NCBI GenBank assembly: GCA_021777555.1
Contig: JAJYDK010000011.1
Span: 29,272 to 93,271 of the forward strand
Direction of reading: 5' to 3'
From: Pseudomonadota bacterium
GTDB lineage: Bacteria > Pseudomonadota > Gammaproteobacteria > Steroidobacterales > Steroidobacteraceae
DNA length: 64,000 nucleotides
The notes below the pieces were generated by a model. That model did no database searches, was not told where the DNA came from, and saw only the letters and a list, made by a program, of their open reading frames with translations. A program made the translations under genes and the position numbers. Positions 8,138 to 19,103 of this stretch are shown piece by piece (within the stretch, counting starts at the first letter, position 1; each line of letters begins with the position of its first letter).

Positions 8138-8162
8138 GTGAAACTCCGAGGACAGGCAGGAA

Positions 8163-10079
8163 TCAGGGGGCGAGCGTCGGCGTCGCGATCGCCGCCCGCC
8201 CGGGGGCCGGGACGCGAGGCCGGCCCGGCAGCAAGCGGGCCGAATTCAGTATGAATGTCAGCTCGGACGCCACGTGGATGAACGCGGCCAGGAGCGGATT
8301 GAGGAATCCCATCGCCGCGAGCGCGATGCCGAGCGTGTCGACGGCGATGGTGCCCGCGAAATTCGCCCAGATGATGCGCCGGGTGCGCCGTGCGGTGGCG
8401 AGCGTCTCGGCGAACTTCTCCAAGTCATTGCCGAGAAGCACCACATCGGCGCTCTCGCGCGCCACGTCGGTTCCGGAGCCCATGGCCACGCCCACCTGCG
8501 CTTCGACCAGTGCCGGCGCGTCATTGATTCCATCGCCCACCATGGCAACGACATGACGCGCCTCGACGAGCCTTCGCACGTAGAGTCGCTTGTCTTCCGG
8601 GAGCAAGTCCGCGGCCACCTCGGCGATGCCCAGCTGTCGCGCCACCGCCTCGGCGACCGCCCGTGTGTCCCCCGTCAGCAGGATGGTGCGAAGCCCCATG
8701 GCATCGATATCCGCCACCGCGCTTCGCGCCTCCGGCCGGATGCGATCGGCAATCTCGATCGCCCCGAGAAGCACCCCGCCCTGGGCGATGAAAACCTCGC
8801 TCGACCCGCGCTGCGCGCCCGCCAGGGCCTGAGGCACGCGGATGCCGTGCTCGCGCATCAGCGCGAGGTTGCCCACGAGCACCTTCTCCCCGGCGATCTG
8901 CGCCTCGATGCCGCGCCCCGGCTGGTAACCGAAGCGCTCCGGCTCGCCGATCGTGCGCCCGGCCGAGCGCGCGTACTCGACGATGGTCTTACCCAATGGA
9001 TGCTCGGAGCGCAGCTCGGCCGCCGCCGCGGCCTCGAGCAGCCTCATCGGGTCGATGCCCTCCATCGGGTGCAGCGCGCGGACCTCCGGCTGCCCGAACG
9101 TGACCGTACCGGTCTTGTCGAACACCACCGTATCGATGCGACCAAGTTGCTCCAGATAGAGTCCGCCCTTGACGATCGCGCCGCCTCGCGCCGCCCGGCC
9201 GATGGCCCCGAGGATCGCAAGCGGCGTGCCGGCGGCGATGCCGCACGCTCCGGCGACGATGATGACCGAGATCGTGGAGCGGATATCGCGCGTCAGAAGA
9301 TAGGTGAGAAGCGCCGCCCCGAGCGCGAAGTAGACGAGATACCCCGCCAGACGGTCGGCCAGGCGCTGCACCGGAGCCCGCGACTGCTCCGCCCGCTCCA
9401 CCGCCTCGATGATCTTTCCATAACTCGTATCGGGCCCGATGCGCTGCGCGCGGATCTCGAGGGCGCCCGACTGGTTGATCGATCCGGCGAACACGGCGCT
9501 TCCCGGGGTCTTCTCCACCGGCAGGGATTCCCCGGTGATACGGGACTGATCGACGAAGGAATGCCCGGCGATCACCGCGCCATCCACCGGAATCCGGCCG
9601 CCGGGATTGACCAACACGGCATCTCCGGGACGAAGCGCCCGCGCATCGAGCTCGCAAACCCCGTCCGGGCGGCGGACCGAGATGACCTCAGGCAGGAAAT
9701 CGAGCAGCTCGCGGATCGCGCGCCGGCCCCGCGAGACCGTCATACCCTCGAGGACCTCTGCAACGAGCACGAAGAGCGTGATGATCAGCGCGGTGAAGAA
9801 TTGTGAGATCGCCGCTGCGGCCACGATGGCGATCGACATGGACAGCTCCATGGTCATGCGCCGCGCGAGGAGATTCTCGAACGCCTCCCTGAAGATCGGC
9901 CAGCCGCCGACGGCGAGGCCGAGCACGCCCATCACACTGGGGGATCCGAGCGGCTCGAGGACCCCGAACCACACCGCCGCCGCCGACAGGGCGACGAACG
10001 CAATCCGCGCGCCTTCGGCCGACTTGAAGCCGTGCGCGGGGTCGTGTTCGTGATGATCGTCGGCGGGATGTGCGTCCAT
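8163..10079 (-). CDS. P1B-type heavy-metal-transporting ATPase with unusual membrane motif
   Basis: A 638-residue cation-pumping ATPase. Visible landmarks in order: a His-rich N-terminus (DDHHEHDPAH) without an HMA CXXC domain, paired N-terminal helices, the actuator TGES, the phosphorylation site DKTGT, the SEHPLGK nucleotide-binding motif and the hinge GDGINDAPAL. The metal-site helix before DKTGT reads AGACGIAAGTP instead of the CPC, SPC or TPC of well-studied classes, so the ion cannot be read from it. The gene follows an RcnR-like regulator by 8 bp; that regulator carries a nickel/cobalt-type ligand set. Export of Ni, Co or a related divalent ion is therefore a reasonable guess. Confidence 0.9.
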   Translation of the reverse strand: MDAHPADDHHEHDPAHGFKSAEGARIAFVALSAAAVWFGVLEPLGSPSVMGVLGLAVGGWPIFREAFENLLARRMTMELSMSIAIVAAAAISQFFTALIITLFVLVAEVLEGMTVSRGRRAIRELLDFLPEVISVRRPDGVCELDARALRPGDAVLVNPGGRIPVDGAVIAGHSFVDQSRITGESLPVEKTPGSAVFAGSINQSGALEIRAQRIGPDTSYGKIIEAVERAEQSRAPVQRLADRLAGYLVYFALGAALLTYLLTRDIRSTISVIIVAGACGIAAGTPLAILGAIGRAARGGAIVKGGLYLEQLGRIDTVVFDKTGTVTFGQPEVRALHPMEGIDPMRLLEAAAAAELRSEHPLGKTIVEYARSAGRTIGEPERFGYQPGRGIEAQIAGEKVLVGNLALMREHGIRVPQALAGAQRGSSEVFIAQGGVLLGAIEIADRIRPEARSAVADIDAMGLRTILLTGDTRAVAEAVARQLGIAEVAADLLPEDKRLYVRRLVEARHVVAMVGDGINDAPALVEAQVGVAMGSGTDVARESADVVLLGNDLEKFAETLATARRTRRIIWANFAGTIAVDTLGIALAAMGFLNPLLAAFIHVASELTFILNSARLLPGRPRVPAPGRAAIATPTLAP

Positions 10080-10087
10080 GGCGCCGG

Positions 10088-10366
10088 CTACCTCAGATAG
10101 CTGCGCACGACATCGATCAGCTCATCGGCGCCCTCGCGCCGCTGCGCATCGCTTGTGATCCCAGGATTGGCGAGATGCGTCTCGATATGGTCTGCCATGA
10201 CCTCCAGCATCAGTCCGTTGATGGCGCCGCGCACGGCCGCGATCTGCTGCAGCACGACCGCGCAACCGATTTCCGCTTCCAGCGCCCGCTCGAGCGCCTC
10301 GACCTGACCCCGGATGCGGCGCACGCGCGCCAGCAGCTTGGCCTTCTCCCGAGTGGTATGACTCAT
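10088..10366 (-). CDS. CsoR/RcnR-family metal-responsive repressor (RcnR-like ligand set)
   Basis: A 92-residue all-alpha repressor of the CsoR/RcnR/FrmR family (KAKLLARVRRIRGQVEALERAL, IAAVRGAINGLMLEVMADHIETHL). Counting from the ATG, His3, Cys35, His60 and His64 are all present. This is the set used by E. coli RcnR for nickel and cobalt. CsoR copper sensors use Cys-His-Cys, and FrmR lacks His64. It heads the operon with the P1B ATPase and AhpD-like gene, with a G-rich imperfect palindrome 15 bp before its start codon. Family is firm; metal specificity is inference. Confidence 0.9.
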   Translation of the reverse strand: MSHTTREKAKLLARVRRIRGQVEALERALEAEIGCAVVLQQIAAVRGAINGLMLEVMADHIETHLANPGITSDAQRREGADELIDVVRSYLR

Positions 10367-10381
10367 GGTCTGTGCCCGTAG

Positions 10382-10398
10382 ATACCCTAGGGGGGTAT
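10382..10398 (-). promoter_or_regulatory. G-tract operator for the RcnR-like repressor
   Basis: ATACCCTAGGGGGGTAT lies just upstream of the repressor start. ATACCC and GGGTAT form inverted arms around TAGGG. CsoR/RcnR-family operators are A/T-flanked G/C tracts of this form, so this is a good autoregulatory site for the operon. Confidence 0.65.
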
Positions 10399-10508
10399 TC
10401 TATGGGCACCCCAGGTCCCGGCGCAACGGACCCGCGCGCGTCGGTGCGCCGAGAGGACACGGCCTCATCCCCTCGGCGAAGCCGGCAGAGGACGGCTCGC
10501 TGCCCGCC

Positions 10509-12767
<2,259 letters not shown>

Positions 12768-12793
12768 CTATCCATTCGATAGATGTCGTCTAT
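12768..12793 (-). promoter_or_regulatory. OxyR-like site upstream of katG
   Basis: CTAT-N7-ATAG-N7-CTAT is present with exact 7-bp spacers (12768-12771, 12779-12782, 12790-12793). This matches three of the four tetranucleotides of the E. coli OxyR pattern ATAG-N7-CTAT-N7-ATAG-N7-CTAT. The fourth position (12757-12760) does not match. The location upstream of katG makes OxyR control likely. Confidence 0.65.
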
Positions 12794-12908
12794 CCTGATC
12801 GACATCCGGAGCGGCACCTGCCTGCCCGACCGTCGGGTAATGCGGACGGAAAAGGATCGCCGGGCGGCGTGCCCGCCCGGCTCATCGCGCATTCGCCGTA
12901 CGCGCCTC

Positions 12909-13373
12909 CTACTTGGGCGGCGACTCGCCGCGCTCGCGCGCGCGCTGCTGCATCTGCTCGCGATGCTCGGAGCGGATCTTCTCGCGCTGTTGCTCCGTGC
13001 GTGCGTTGCGCAGCCGCTCACGGTATTGCGCGACCTCCGCGGGCGTCATGAGGGAGTACCCGTAGGTCTGCTCACGTTCCCGCTGGCGTTGCTGCTCCTG
13101 CGTCCGCACCTGCGCCTCGCCCGGACCCGGGCGGAGTGTGACGCCGCGCTCGCGCGCGCGCTGCTGCATCTGCTGCTCGTGCTCCATCCTGAACTGCACC
13201 CGCTCCTGCTCCGTGGCGAGGGAGTGCAGCTTCTGCTCATACTGCTGCCGCTCGCGCGCGCTCATCAGGTCGGCGCCGTAGATGCGATCCCGATCCTGCT
13301 GCCGCAGTCGATCCTGGTCATGCAGCCTGTCCTGCGTGCGGTCATGCAGCCGGTCCATGCTCCGGGTCGACAA
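12909..13373 (-). CDS. Charged two-repeat coiled protein, 5' end missing
   Basis: A very polar 154-residue reading frame. After an Asp/Arg/Gln-rich lead (DRLHDRTQDRLHDQDR) come two copies of a roughly 47-residue unit: YG..LM...E..QY...L, ending EH..QMQQRARERG. Similar small proteobacterial proteins of unknown function normally carry a signal peptide, so I expect a periplasmic or outer-membrane protein. Here there is none. The frame starts at a TTG inside continuous open frame whose upstream codons (AGAGAQSRGSAASG) look like residues following a signal peptide, then run into the truncated beta-helix gene. The gene probably lost its start in a deletion. Confidence 0.55.
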   Translation of the reverse strand: MSTRSMDRLHDRTQDRLHDQDRLRQQDRDRIYGADLMSARERQQYEQKLHSLATEQERVQFRMEHEQQMQQRARERGVTLRPGPGEAQVRTQEQQRQREREQTYGYSLMTPAEVAQYRERLRNARTEQQREKIRSEHREQMQQRARERGESPPK

Positions 13374-14451
13374 CCGATCGCGATCGAGCAGACGGGTGCC
13401 GCTCGCGGCGCTTCCGCGACTCTGGGCGCCCGCCCCCGCCTTCCGCGCTGTTTCCGGCGGGGAAGCCGCTCATTGCGCCGATGGTCGAATTGACGACCGT
13501 CAACTGCGCGTCGTTGTAAATGCCACCGCCATTCGTCGCCGCGGTATTGCCGCTCACCAGCACATTGTCGAGCGTCAGCGGAGCGGCGCTCGAGATTCCG
13601 CCGCCCGCCGCGCCGCTTTGGTTGTTGAGCACGCGGACATCGCTCAGCACGACCCCGGTGATCGTCGCGGAGGTCTCTGCGCCTTGCTCCTCGCCCCCGG
13701 ACCCCGGACCGCCGCCCTCGTCGCTGCCGCTGCCGCCGCTGCCGCTGCCACCGTTGCCGCCAGAGCTGCCGCCTCCGCCGCCACCCTCCTTGGTGCCGCT
13801 CGAAGCCGGATTGACGTACGTGACGGCGGCGGCCGTGCCGATCGCGATTCCGGCACCGCTGCGCTCGAGCTGGTAAAAGGCCCCTCCTGGCAGGTCCTGA
13901 AGCTTCTGCGGCGCTGGCGTAACGCCGTTCTCGATCGTTACGCCCGAGATGGTGACCGCGATGTTGCTCGAGACCGCCTCTATGTGAAACACCCGATCGC
14001 CGGAGGCGGGAGACTGCCTCACCTCGGGTGACCACTCGATGATCGTCTTGTCCGAGCCCGCCCCGATGATCTCCATGCTCGATGTGATGTTGAGGTCCCC
14101 TTTGCCCGCATCGTGCGTCGCCACCACTTGAAAACCGTCGGCCCCATTTCCAGTGGCGGTTTCATCGGCTCCGGCGAGGGTGAGCACGATGGGATTGCTC
14201 GGGTCATTGATCTGGCTGAGATCGATGACGTTGTCGCCGCCCAGGGCGTTGGCCTGCATGATCGCAGCACGCAGGGTGCACAGTCCCTGGGCGTCCGCGC
14301 ATACTCCATCGGCAACATCGGCATCCGGGGAGTCCGAGGTGCTGTTCACCGTGAAAGTTGCTGCCGCGGCTGGCAGAGACACTCCCAGAAGGAGCGAAGC
14401 GAGACTCGCGAGCGCGGCGCGCGCTCTGCGCTGGCGTTTCGAGGCGTTCAT
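13342..14451 (-). CDS. CSLREA-domain secreted beta-helix protein, C-terminally truncated
   Basis: A 369-residue secreted protein. The signal peptide (SLLLGVSLPAAAA) is followed by the CSLREA-type repeat head: TFTVNSTSD, GVCADAQGLCTLRAAIMQANA. Beta-helix-like segments come next (NVIDLSQIND, ITISGVTIENG, NNQSGAAGGGISS, NGGGIYNDAQLTVVNSTI). A Gly/Ser low-complexity insert lies around 13690-13800. Relatives normally continue for many more coils and end in an anchor. Here the last codons turn into basic, non-beta sequence (ESRKRRERHPSARSRS) where the frame overlaps the coiled-protein gene, suggesting the 3' part was lost. The ATG at 14451 gives MNASKRQRR before the hydrophobic stretch. Confidence 0.65.
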   Translation of the reverse strand: MNASKRQRRARAALASLASLLLGVSLPAAAATFTVNSTSDSPDADVADGVCADAQGLCTLRAAIMQANALGGDNVIDLSQINDPSNPIVLTLAGADETATGNGADGFQVVATHDAGKGDLNITSSMEIIGAGSDKTIIEWSPEVRQSPASGDRVFHIEAVSSNIAVTISGVTIENGVTPAPQKLQDLPGGAFYQLERSGAGIAIGTAAAVTYVNPASSGTKEGGGGGGSSGGNGGSGSGGSGSDEGGGPGSGGEEQGAETSATITGVVLSDVRVLNNQSGAAGGGISSAAPLTLDNVLVSGNTAATNGGGIYNDAQLTVVNSTIGAMSGFPAGNSAEGGGGRPESRKRRERHPSARSRSVVDPEHGPAA

Positions 14452-15094
14452 GCGATCGACTCCCGATACCGACGGCGGTGCCGTCAAGCGGCCTCACGAT
14501 GACCGGCCGTCGCCGCGGTTACCATCTGGATTAGTGCCTAAAGGAGCGGTGGCACAGTGATATTTGGCGTCGCCGCGAGGGGATCGGAACTGGCCGGGAC
14601 GGGGGGCAGGGGCATTTACGGATCATTGCGGCACAATCCCTGATGCATCGCGCGCCTCTCGTAAGCGGGGCGAGCGCGCTCAACCGGCTGGGAGGGCCCT
14701 CTCCTGCGAGGTCATCGAGCCTGCCCTTGAGCTCAACGAGCGCAACGTTGCGAGGGGGTGCGCGTCAGGCTCTCGAGGGCACGGGAGTCACCCCGCCGGG
14801 AATCGGCGACGTTTCTACGTATCCCAACGTGGTGAGTGCGACTTACCGGCCGACGGCCGTCATGAAATCCTGAATGCCAATGGCCGCGCGGTTGAGCCGC
14901 TGCATTCGAGGGCATCGCCATGATGACACGTCGAGTCGTGACACCGCTGCTTTACGCCCAGAGCGGGCCGGCCAGGTGGCTGCGGGCGGTGCTGTCCGCC
15001 GTGGACAGCGCCGCGGAGAGCCTCTATCGCGCTCATTGGCAGCCCACGCCGGTCCCCGTCCCCATCACTAGAACCGCACACGCCGGGAGGTTCC
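14452..15094. other. Gene-poor gap with no confident coding region
   Basis: About 640 bp between the divergent beta-helix gene and the second Usp. Short frames exist, for example 14643-14873 (+), ending in TYPNVVSATYRPTAVMKS, and 14920-15123 (+), beginning MMTRRVVTPLLYAQSG. None has a recognisable domain, and the second overlaps the Usp start. The first could be the tail of a lost gene. I see no RNA gene or clear repeat here. Confidence 0.4.
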
Positions 15095-15553
15095 GTGTAC
15101 CAGAGAATTCTCGTCCCGGTTGACGGCAGCGAGGCCGGCGAGCGGGGGCTGAAGGAGGCGACCGGACTCGCGCGTGCGCTGAGCGCGCGCGTGCGGCTCG
15201 TTCACGTCGTCAACAAGACGCCCTGGCTGTACTCCGGCGCGCCGCCCGAGGTGATCGATCAATTGCTCGACCAGTTGCGCAGCACGGGTGAAACCATCAT
15301 CCACGAAGCCACCACGGCGCTGCGCGCAGCCGGGGTCGAGGTGGACCATCGGCTGATCGAAGCCCCGGGCGAGCGGGCGGGCGAGTTCATCGTCGCGGAA
15401 GCCAAGGACTGGCCAGCCGAGCTCATCGTATGCGGCACGCATGGATTGCGGGGCCTGAGGCGGGTGCTCATGGGGAGCGACGCGGAGTACATCGTGAGCC
15501 ACAGCGCCGTGCCCGTGCTCCTCGTTCGCGGTCCCAAGACCCCTCCCGCCTGA
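15095..15553 (+). CDS. Universal stress protein (UspA family), copy 2
   Basis: A 152-residue Usp domain with the same plan as the copy at 4050. It starts ILVPVDGSEAGERGL and has the ATP-binding motif GTHGLRGLRRVLMGS followed by VPVLLVR. It opens at a GTG directly after a GGGAGG ribosome site (15085-15090); no in-frame ATG fits the family N-terminus. The stop is 21 bp before the GroEL start, so the two are probably co-transcribed. This pairs a stress protein with a chaperonin. Confidence 0.92.
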   Translation: MYQRILVPVDGSEAGERGLKEATGLARALSARVRLVHVVNKTPWLYSGAPPEVIDQLLDQLRSTGETIIHEATTALRAAGVEVDHRLIEAPGERAGEFIVAEAKDWPAELIVCGTHGLRGLRRVLMGSDAEYIVSHSAVPVLLVRGPKTPPA

Positions 15554-15574
15554 GAGAACGTCGAGGGCGGCCGC

Positions 15575-17194
15575 ATGAGCGCCAAGCAGGTCCTGTTCCG
15601 CTCGGCCGCCCGGGAAAAAGTGTTGCGCGGCACGGTGCAACTAGCCAATGCGGTGCGCATCACGCTCGGACCGAAGTCGAAATCGGTCCTCATTCAGAAG
15701 AAATGGGGCGCCCCCATCGTCTGCAACGACGGGGTCACCATCGCCAAGGAGATGGAACTCGAGGACGCCGAAGAGAATCTCGGCGCACAGATGCTGCGCC
15801 AGGCGGCGGAAAGGACCGGAGACCTCGTGGGCGATGGGACGAGCACTTCGACGATCCTCGCGCACGCCATATATGCGGAGGGCGTGCGCAATGTCGCCGC
15901 GGGCGCGAGCGCGGTCGATCTCAAGCGCGGCCTCGATCGCGGTCTTGCGGCCGCGGTGCAGGCGCTGAAGGGCATGGCGAAGCGCGTGGAGACGCGCAAA
16001 GAGAAGGCGCAAGTCGCAACCATCTCGGCGCACAACGACCCTGCGATCGGCGAGCTCGTCGCCGACGCCATGGAGAAGGTCGGGGGCGATGGCGTCATCA
16101 CGGTGGAAGAATCGAAGACCACGGAGACCGCCCTCGAGGTGGTCGAGGGACTGCAGTTCGACCGGGGATACCTGTCGCCCTACTTCGTGACCGACACCAC
16201 CGGCATGGAAGCGGTACTGGAGGATGCCTACATCCTCATCTGTGACCGCAAGATCAACATCCTGAAGGACATGCTGCCGCTGCTCGAGCAGGTGGCCAAG
16301 GCGGGCAAGCCCATCCTCATCATCGCCGAGGAGATCGAGGGCGAGGCGCTTGCGACCTTGATCGTCAATCAGATCCGCGGGGTGCTCAAGAGCGCGGCCG
16401 TCAAGGCGCCGGGGTTCGGCGAGCGGCGCAAGGCCCTGCTGCAGGACATCGCCACGCTCACCGGAGGACAGCTGATCTCTGAGGAGCTCGGCATCAAGCT
16501 CGAGGACATCGAGCTCACCCAGCTCGGGCGCGCCAAGCGCGTGGTCGTGGACAAGGACAACACGACGCTGATCGGCGGCGCCGGGGAGAAGCGCGACATC
16601 GAGGCGCGCATCAGGATGATTCGCAAGGAGATCGAGGACAGCCAGAGCGACTACGACCGCGAGAAGCTCGAGGAGCGCCTCGCGAAACTCTCCGGTGGCG
16701 TTGCGGTCATCCGGGTCGGCGCGCCCTCGGAGTCCGAGATGAAGGCGAAGAAGGAGGCCTTGGACGATGCGATCAGCTCGACCAAGGCCGCCGTCGCGGA
16801 GGGTATCGTCGCCGGTGGCGGGCTCGCGCTGCTGCGCACCATCCCGGCGGTGTCGGCCCTGGAAGCGCAATGCGAGGGCGATGAGCGGACGGGCGTACAG
16901 ATCCTCCGGCGCGCGCTCGAGGCCCCCACCCGGCAGATCGCGGAGAATTCGGCAGCCGACGGCGGCGTGATCGTCGATCGCATGGTGAATGGCGCCGGGA
17001 ACGTCGGGTTCGATGCCGCCCGCAAGCAGTTCGTGGACCTCTTCGAGGCCGGTATCGTCGATCCGGCCAAAGTGGTCCGCATCGCTCTGGAGAACGCCGT
17101 GTCCGTTGCGAGCGTTCTGTTGCTCACCGAGGCGACGATGACCGAACGGCCCGAGAAGACGAAGGAACTCCCCTCACCCGAGCCGGAACTGTAG
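15575..17194 (+). CDS. groEL: Divergent GroEL-type chaperonin (paralog, no GroES beside it)
   Basis: A full-length 539-residue Hsp60 with recognisable equatorial, intermediate and apical parts: [14 protein letters not shown], the ATPase motif [56 protein letters not shown]. It differs from housekeeping GroEL in several places. The N-terminal nucleotide region is altered ([28 protein letters not shown]). The C-terminus ends in [12 protein letters not shown] instead of the usual GGM-repeat tail. There is no groES upstream; a Usp gene precedes it instead. It is probably an accessory stress chaperonin, with the main groESL elsewhere in the genome. Confidence 0.93.
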   Translation: MSAKQVLFRSAAREKVLRGTVQLANAVRITLGPKSKSVLIQKKWGAPIVCNDGVTIAKEMELEDAEENLGAQMLRQAAERTGDLVGDGTSTSTILAHAIYAEGVRNVAAGASAVDLKRGLDRGLAAAVQALKGMAKRVETRKEKAQVATISAHNDPAIGELVADAMEKVGGDGVITVEESKTTETALEVVEGLQFDRGYLSPYFVTDTTGMEAVLEDAYILICDRKINILKDMLPLLEQVAKAGKPILIIAEEIEGEALATLIVNQIRGVLKSAAVKAPGFGERRKALLQDIATLTGGQLISEELGIKLEDIELTQLGRAKRVVVDKDNTTLIGGAGEKRDIEARIRMIRKEIEDSQSDYDREKLEERLAKLSGGVAVIRVGAPSESEMKAKKEALDDAISSTKAAVAEGIVAGGGLALLRTIPAVSALEAQCEGDERTGVQILRRALEAPTRQIAENSAADGGVIVDRMVNGAGNVGFDAARKQFVDLFEAGIVDPAKVVRIALENAVSVASVLLLTEATMTERPEKTKELPSPEPEL

Positions 17195-17238
17195 GGTTTC
17201 GCCACCCTCCTTCGCTCCCGGCGCGCGGCATGCCGCTC

Positions 17239-17273
17239 CCGGGGCCCACCGCCCCGGTCCCGCTAAGTTTTTT
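17239..17273 (+). terminator. Terminator-like hairpin after groEL
   Basis: CCGGGGC and GCCCCGG form a perfect 7-bp stem with a CCACC loop (17239-17257). A run of six T follows at 17268-17273, ten bases after the stem. The gap to the T-run is longer than usual, but the position 45 bp after the groEL stop fits termination. Confidence 0.55.
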
Positions 17274-17365
17274 CCCTTATGTACTCGGCGCGCCGGGCTC
17301 CCTACCGTACCCCTCATGTGTCCGGCAGTAGATCCGATGTCGCCGCGACGGCTCGCGGGACGCTG

Positions 17366-17785
17366 ATGAAAGCGCAGAGTCCATCGCCCATCGTTCTGCA
17401 CCTCGAGGATGATCAACAGCTCGCCACGTCCGTCGCGATGTTGCTGAGAAGCCATGGATTCGAGGTGGTTACGGCGCCGGATGGTCCCGCTGCGCTTGCG
17501 TGGGTGGCGCAGCATCCGGCCGGCCCGGATGTCCTGGTCGTCGATTTCATCATTCCCGGCGAGGCGGATGGCGCTGAGGTCGCCCAGGCCATCTGCCGCT
17601 CCCTCGGTCATGTCGTACCGACCATCCTCCTGAGCGGACACCTGCGCACCGCGAGCCTGCCCTGGCTGCCGGGAGCGCCCCTGTTCTGCGCGCACAAGCC
17701 GGCCGATCCCGAGGTCCTGGCGAAGGTGGTCGAGACGTTCGCGGCGCTCGGGCGGTTCATCCGCACGCGACATCCCACTCCGTGA
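17366..17785 (+). CDS. Stand-alone response-regulator receiver domain
   Basis: A 139-residue single receiver domain. All key residues are present: the acidic pair in LHLEDDQQL, the phospho-acceptor Asp in DVLVVDFIIPG, Ser in LLSGHL and Lys in CAHKPADP. There is no output domain, so it probably works in a phosphorelay or by binding a partner. The ATG at 17366 gives MKAQSPSPIVLHLEDD. An upstream start at 17279 would add a basic tail and cross the groEL terminator. No intact kinase is adjacent; the nearest kinase-like gene (19791) lacks its H-box. Confidence 0.85.
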   Translation: MKAQSPSPIVLHLEDDQQLATSVAMLLRSHGFEVVTAPDGPAALAWVAQHPAGPDVLVVDFIIPGEADGAEVAQAICRSLGHVVPTILLSGHLRTASLPWLPGAPLFCAHKPADPEVLAKVVETFAALGRFIRTRHPTP

Positions 17786-17846
17786 GCCGAGCGGCGTGGC
17801 CGAACCGCCGGTCCCCGGCTCCTTCCTGCCGCCCGTCCGTGCCGAG

Positions 17847-18707
17847 CTAGAAGCGCGTGTACTGAAGGTACCCGACGACGACCGCCGCGAAGAGGCAGTA
17901 GATGCCGAAGTAATGCCAACGCCCCTTCTCCAGCCAGCCGCTCAGCCATTTCAGCGCGAGAAGCCCTGCCAGGAAGGCGAACAACATTCCGAGAATGCTC
18001 GGCATGGCCGCGGGCACCACCGCGGCAAGCCGATGATGTTGTGCCTGATAGAGCCGCCAGACCTCGCGCGCGACCGCGGGCGGGGTGAGTACGACGGCGA
18101 GCGCGAAGCTGAAATCCTCGGCCGTCGGGCGCGCCACCTCGAGCATCAGGGCGGTGGAGATCGTCGCGCCGGAGCGTGAGAAGCCGCGGAAGGGAACGCA
18201 CAGGCCCTGAATTGCGCCGATCCACCCGTACTGCCTCGGGGTGAGCTCATGCGTGGCGGCCGTCTTCGGGCGCCGCCTCTCGTACAGACCCGCCCAGATG
18301 ATGAAGACACCGGCAACGGCGAGCGCGGCGGCGATCAGGCCGAGGTGGCTGAAGAGCTGCTCGACCCAGGCGTGCGGCTGGTGCCGCATCAGCACTTTCT
18401 CGATGAATTCGATGATGCCGCCGCCAACGATGACGGTGAGAAACGTGGCGATGACGAGCGCGAGCGCGAATCTCTTGAACTCAGGCAGGGAGTTGAAGAA
18501 CGTGCGGCGCCACCGCGGCCAGAAATAGGCGATCACGGCCAGCATCGTTCCGGTGTGCAGCATGACGAGCAGCAGCGTCATCCGGGGCGCGGAGGGATTC
18601 ATGCCCATCAGCTTTTCCGCGACGATCACGTGCGCGGAGCTCGAGACCGGCAGAAGCTCGGCGAGCCCTTGTACGACGGCGAGAATGATGACATGCAAGA
18701 TGGACAT
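17847..18707 (-). CDS. uppP: Undecaprenyl-diphosphatase UppP (BacA)
   Basis: A 286-residue integral membrane phosphatase that recycles undecaprenyl pyrophosphate for cell-wall synthesis and gives low-level bacitracin resistance. Both active-site segments are visible: GLAELLPVSSSAHVIV near the N-terminus and PFRGFSRSGATIS in the middle (normally PGTSRSGATI, so FRGFSRSG is slightly variant). The ATG at 18707 gives MSILHVIILAVVQGLAELLP, the standard N-terminus. Many genomes carry two copies, and this may be an accessory one given its setting in a stress region. Confidence 0.92.
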   Translation of the reverse strand: MSILHVIILAVVQGLAELLPVSSSAHVIVAEKLMGMNPSAPRMTLLLVMLHTGTMLAVIAYFWPRWRRTFFNSLPEFKRFALALVIATFLTVIVGGGIIEFIEKVLMRHQPHAWVEQLFSHLGLIAAALAVAGVFIIWAGLYERRRPKTAATHELTPRQYGWIGAIQGLCVPFRGFSRSGATISTALMLEVARPTAEDFSFALAVVLTPPAVAREVWRLYQAQHHRLAAVVPAAMPSILGMLFAFLAGLLALKWLSGWLEKGRWHYFGIYCLFAAVVVGYLQYTRF

Positions 18708-18833
18708 CGTGAGCTGGCCCTGCCTTCCTGGATGAATGATCGACCGGTAAGGGATTATTATGGACACATTCCCGGCGACATGTCCTCAATTGACATCGCT
18801 CGCCGGGGCTGCCTCAGCCAAGGGTGCAGAGGC

Positions 18834-19037
18834 TCAGCCGTTGTGCTCTCGTGTGGGGTGGGATTTGCTCAGGTGCGCGCCCGCCCATCGCTTGGCCTGC
18901 GCGATCGCGATCCGGATCGAGCGTCCCTCGTCGTACCCTTCGGCGAGCAGGGCGTTGGCGATCTCGATGGCCTTCCCACGCACGAGCGGGGGCAGGTGTG
19001 CCATCGAGCGCGGAAAGTGGCTGTCGTTCCAGGGCAT
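18834..19037 (-). CDS. Small YdaT-like protein of unknown function
   Basis: A 67-residue polypeptide beginning MPWNDSHFPRSMAHLPP. It contains the compact motif VRGKAIEIANALLAEGYDEG followed by AIAQAKRWA. This motif occurs in small proteins of many bacteria, including part of Bacillus YdaT-like proteins; no biochemical function is known to me. The ATG at 19037 is chosen because MPW is the usual family start. It lies downstream of the DUF4136 lipoprotein on the same strand, with a 66-bp gap. Confidence 0.7.
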   Translation of the reverse strand: MPWNDSHFPRSMAHLPPLVRGKAIEIANALLAEGYDEGRSIRIAIAQAKRWAGAHLSKSHPTREHNG

Positions 19038-19103
19038 CGTGGTCTCACCGGCCCCCGGGTGCCCTGCGGGCGGCGCTGCCGCACCATTGGCCAAAATGCT
19101 CCA

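Noticed and set aside
14920..15123. Small ORF before the second Usp (starts MMTRRVVTPLLYAQSG)
   Set aside because: It overlaps the Usp start, has no domain or clear ribosome site, and has a composition like a random frame.
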